Below are positions 39,268-40,236 of a stretch of DNA of 40,236 bases, one piece after another; positions within the stretch are counted from its first letter, which is position 1; every line of letters starts with the position of its first letter. A model generated the notes under the pieces. That model ran no database searches, was not told the DNA's origin, and saw only the letters and a list, made by a program, of their open reading frames with translations. Both the position numbers and the translations under genes were made by a program. Origin of the DNA: Scleroderma bovista. Lineage: Eukaryota > Basidiomycota > Agaricomycetes > Boletales > Sclerodermataceae. Location of the stretch: assembly GCA_037178675.1 (NCBI GenBank), contig JAYMGJ010000411.1:1-40236 (forward strand). The letters are read 5' to 3'.

Positions 39268-40236
39268 TGTCATATCCATACTTTTCCCAGTCACAACTCC
39301 GGTCTAACCCTGGCCCGCCTGACCTCTCCTTAGGCATAGACACAACTCCAGATCTAGTCCAGCCATCTCCAGCCCCATAGCTGCACTCCAGCTCAACTCC
39401 AGTCACTATGTCCATCTCCACCTCAGGACTAACCCCTGTCTCCCTCTAGACAGATCCGCAGTCTAACTCCTCCATGTCGGACCTGTACCTACCATTAGTC
39501 GCTACTCCAGTTTCAGTCTGGCCACTCCCTTTGTCTGGTCTGCAACCTAGCCCAACTCCGGCTCAGGTTTGCTCCTGTTCTGCTCCACTCCCTCTGTCAG
39601 GTCCACCAATGGCCTTGGACATTTCCATGTCCAACTCTGGACCTTCCTCCAGCTACTCTGCCCTTCCTCCAGTCGTACACTCCCTCTGCTCTTGCACTTC
39701 CTCCGGTCCCACTTCCTCCGGTTCCACTTCCTCTGGTCCTGGACATCGCTCCGGACTTAACATTAGTTAAGTCCACCTCCAACCTTACCTGTCCTCTTCC
39801 GACCTAGTTCCCTTTACTTCACTGTCCCTGCTTTTCCTCCGTCGTCCCTGTATCTCTAGTTCCCCGTGTCTGCTCCCGCTCCGGTTTATTTTCCTGTACC
39901 TGCTTTATTTTCCTGTCCGTTTCTGCTCCATCCCTTGTCCTGACTAAGGTGTTTACTTGTCACTGTATATACTCACCCTAGTTCTCATTTACTATATAAA
40001 CTACTATACTCTGGCCTAGTAGTTTCCTTAGATCAAATCTCGACTAAGATACTCCCCACTCTGTACTACCCACTATGCTCTCCTAATCCATCTGTTCACC
40101 TGGACTCCTGAACTCCGGCCAACTCTGGCCTCTGTCCTATCTCGTCCCCTTGGTCCTATGTCTGATCCTAGCAAGTCTCCTACTCGCACGAGGGCAAAAG
40201 CCACCTCTGTGCTAGACCCCTCAGGACTTATCCCAC
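39268..40236 (+). mobile_element. Partial LTR of the self-priming family, cut by the window end
   Basis: Starts TGTCATATCCATAC like the LTRs at 744 and 7,087 and follows them throughout, with more divergence and small indels. The TATATAAAC box (39,993) and AGATCAAATCT (40,030-40,040) are conserved. The remaining roughly 200 bp of the LTR and any internal region lie outside the window, so it may be a solo LTR or the 5' end of another full element. Confidence 0.92.

Overview
This window looks like a repeat-dense, gene-poor piece of a nuclear genome from a filamentous basidiomycete, probably an Agaricomycete. The evidence is short GT-AG introns of about 46-65 bp with CTNAY-like branch points, Tf1/sushi-like and chromodomain-bearing LTR retrotransposons, a multi-intron hAT transposase, and fragments of hypothetical families that I associate with Agaricomycetes. 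That last association is recall, not a search. I saw no rRNA, tRNA, CRISPR array or prokaryotic signal. I found no clearly intact host gene.

Layout. (1) 1-11,060: a broken Ty1/copia element on the minus strand (gag at 10,510-9,563, protease, integrase deleted, linker, reverse transcriptase at 743-1). It is split by a complete non-autonomous LTR element at 744-8,359 with 1.26-1.27 kb LTRs, a 5-bp target duplication ATCTT, a purine tract and an apparent self-priming primer site. That element has no retroviral genes. (2) 11,060-13,370: minisatellites and a broken minus-strand hypothetical gene. (3) 13,249-21,995: a region that reads as one large foldback. It has a 20-bp terminal inverted match, oppositely oriented TCAGAC/GTCTGA arrays, and a GTC-rich to GAC-rich palindrome centred near 19,315. 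A nearly complete hAT transposon (about 14,654-18,098) sits in its left arm. (4) 21,996-28,572: a second imperfect palindrome carrying an F-box-like pseudogene, an unidentified minus-strand gene and two facing copies of one gene fragment. (5) 28,573-30,760: a truncated hypothetical gene behind another copy of the palindrome-arm module. (6) 30,717-38,560: a degenerate chromodomain Ty3/gypsy element, with an unrelated solo LTR (TSD GGACC) in its leader. (7) 38,690-40,236: a broken small ORF interrupted by another LTR of the self-priming family, which runs off the window.

Mutation pattern. All 13 substitutions I find between the two LTRs of the 744-8,359 element are CpG to TpG/CpA changes. Of 16 in-frame stops breaking otherwise readable ORFs, 15 are TGA and one is TAA. 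This fits C-to-T decay at CpG in methylated, silenced repeats. The genes do not work together as a pathway. The window is a nested record of transposon insertion and decay; the order I can support is copia, then the non-autonomous LTR element inside it; foldback, then hAT inside it; gypsy, then the solo LTR inside it.
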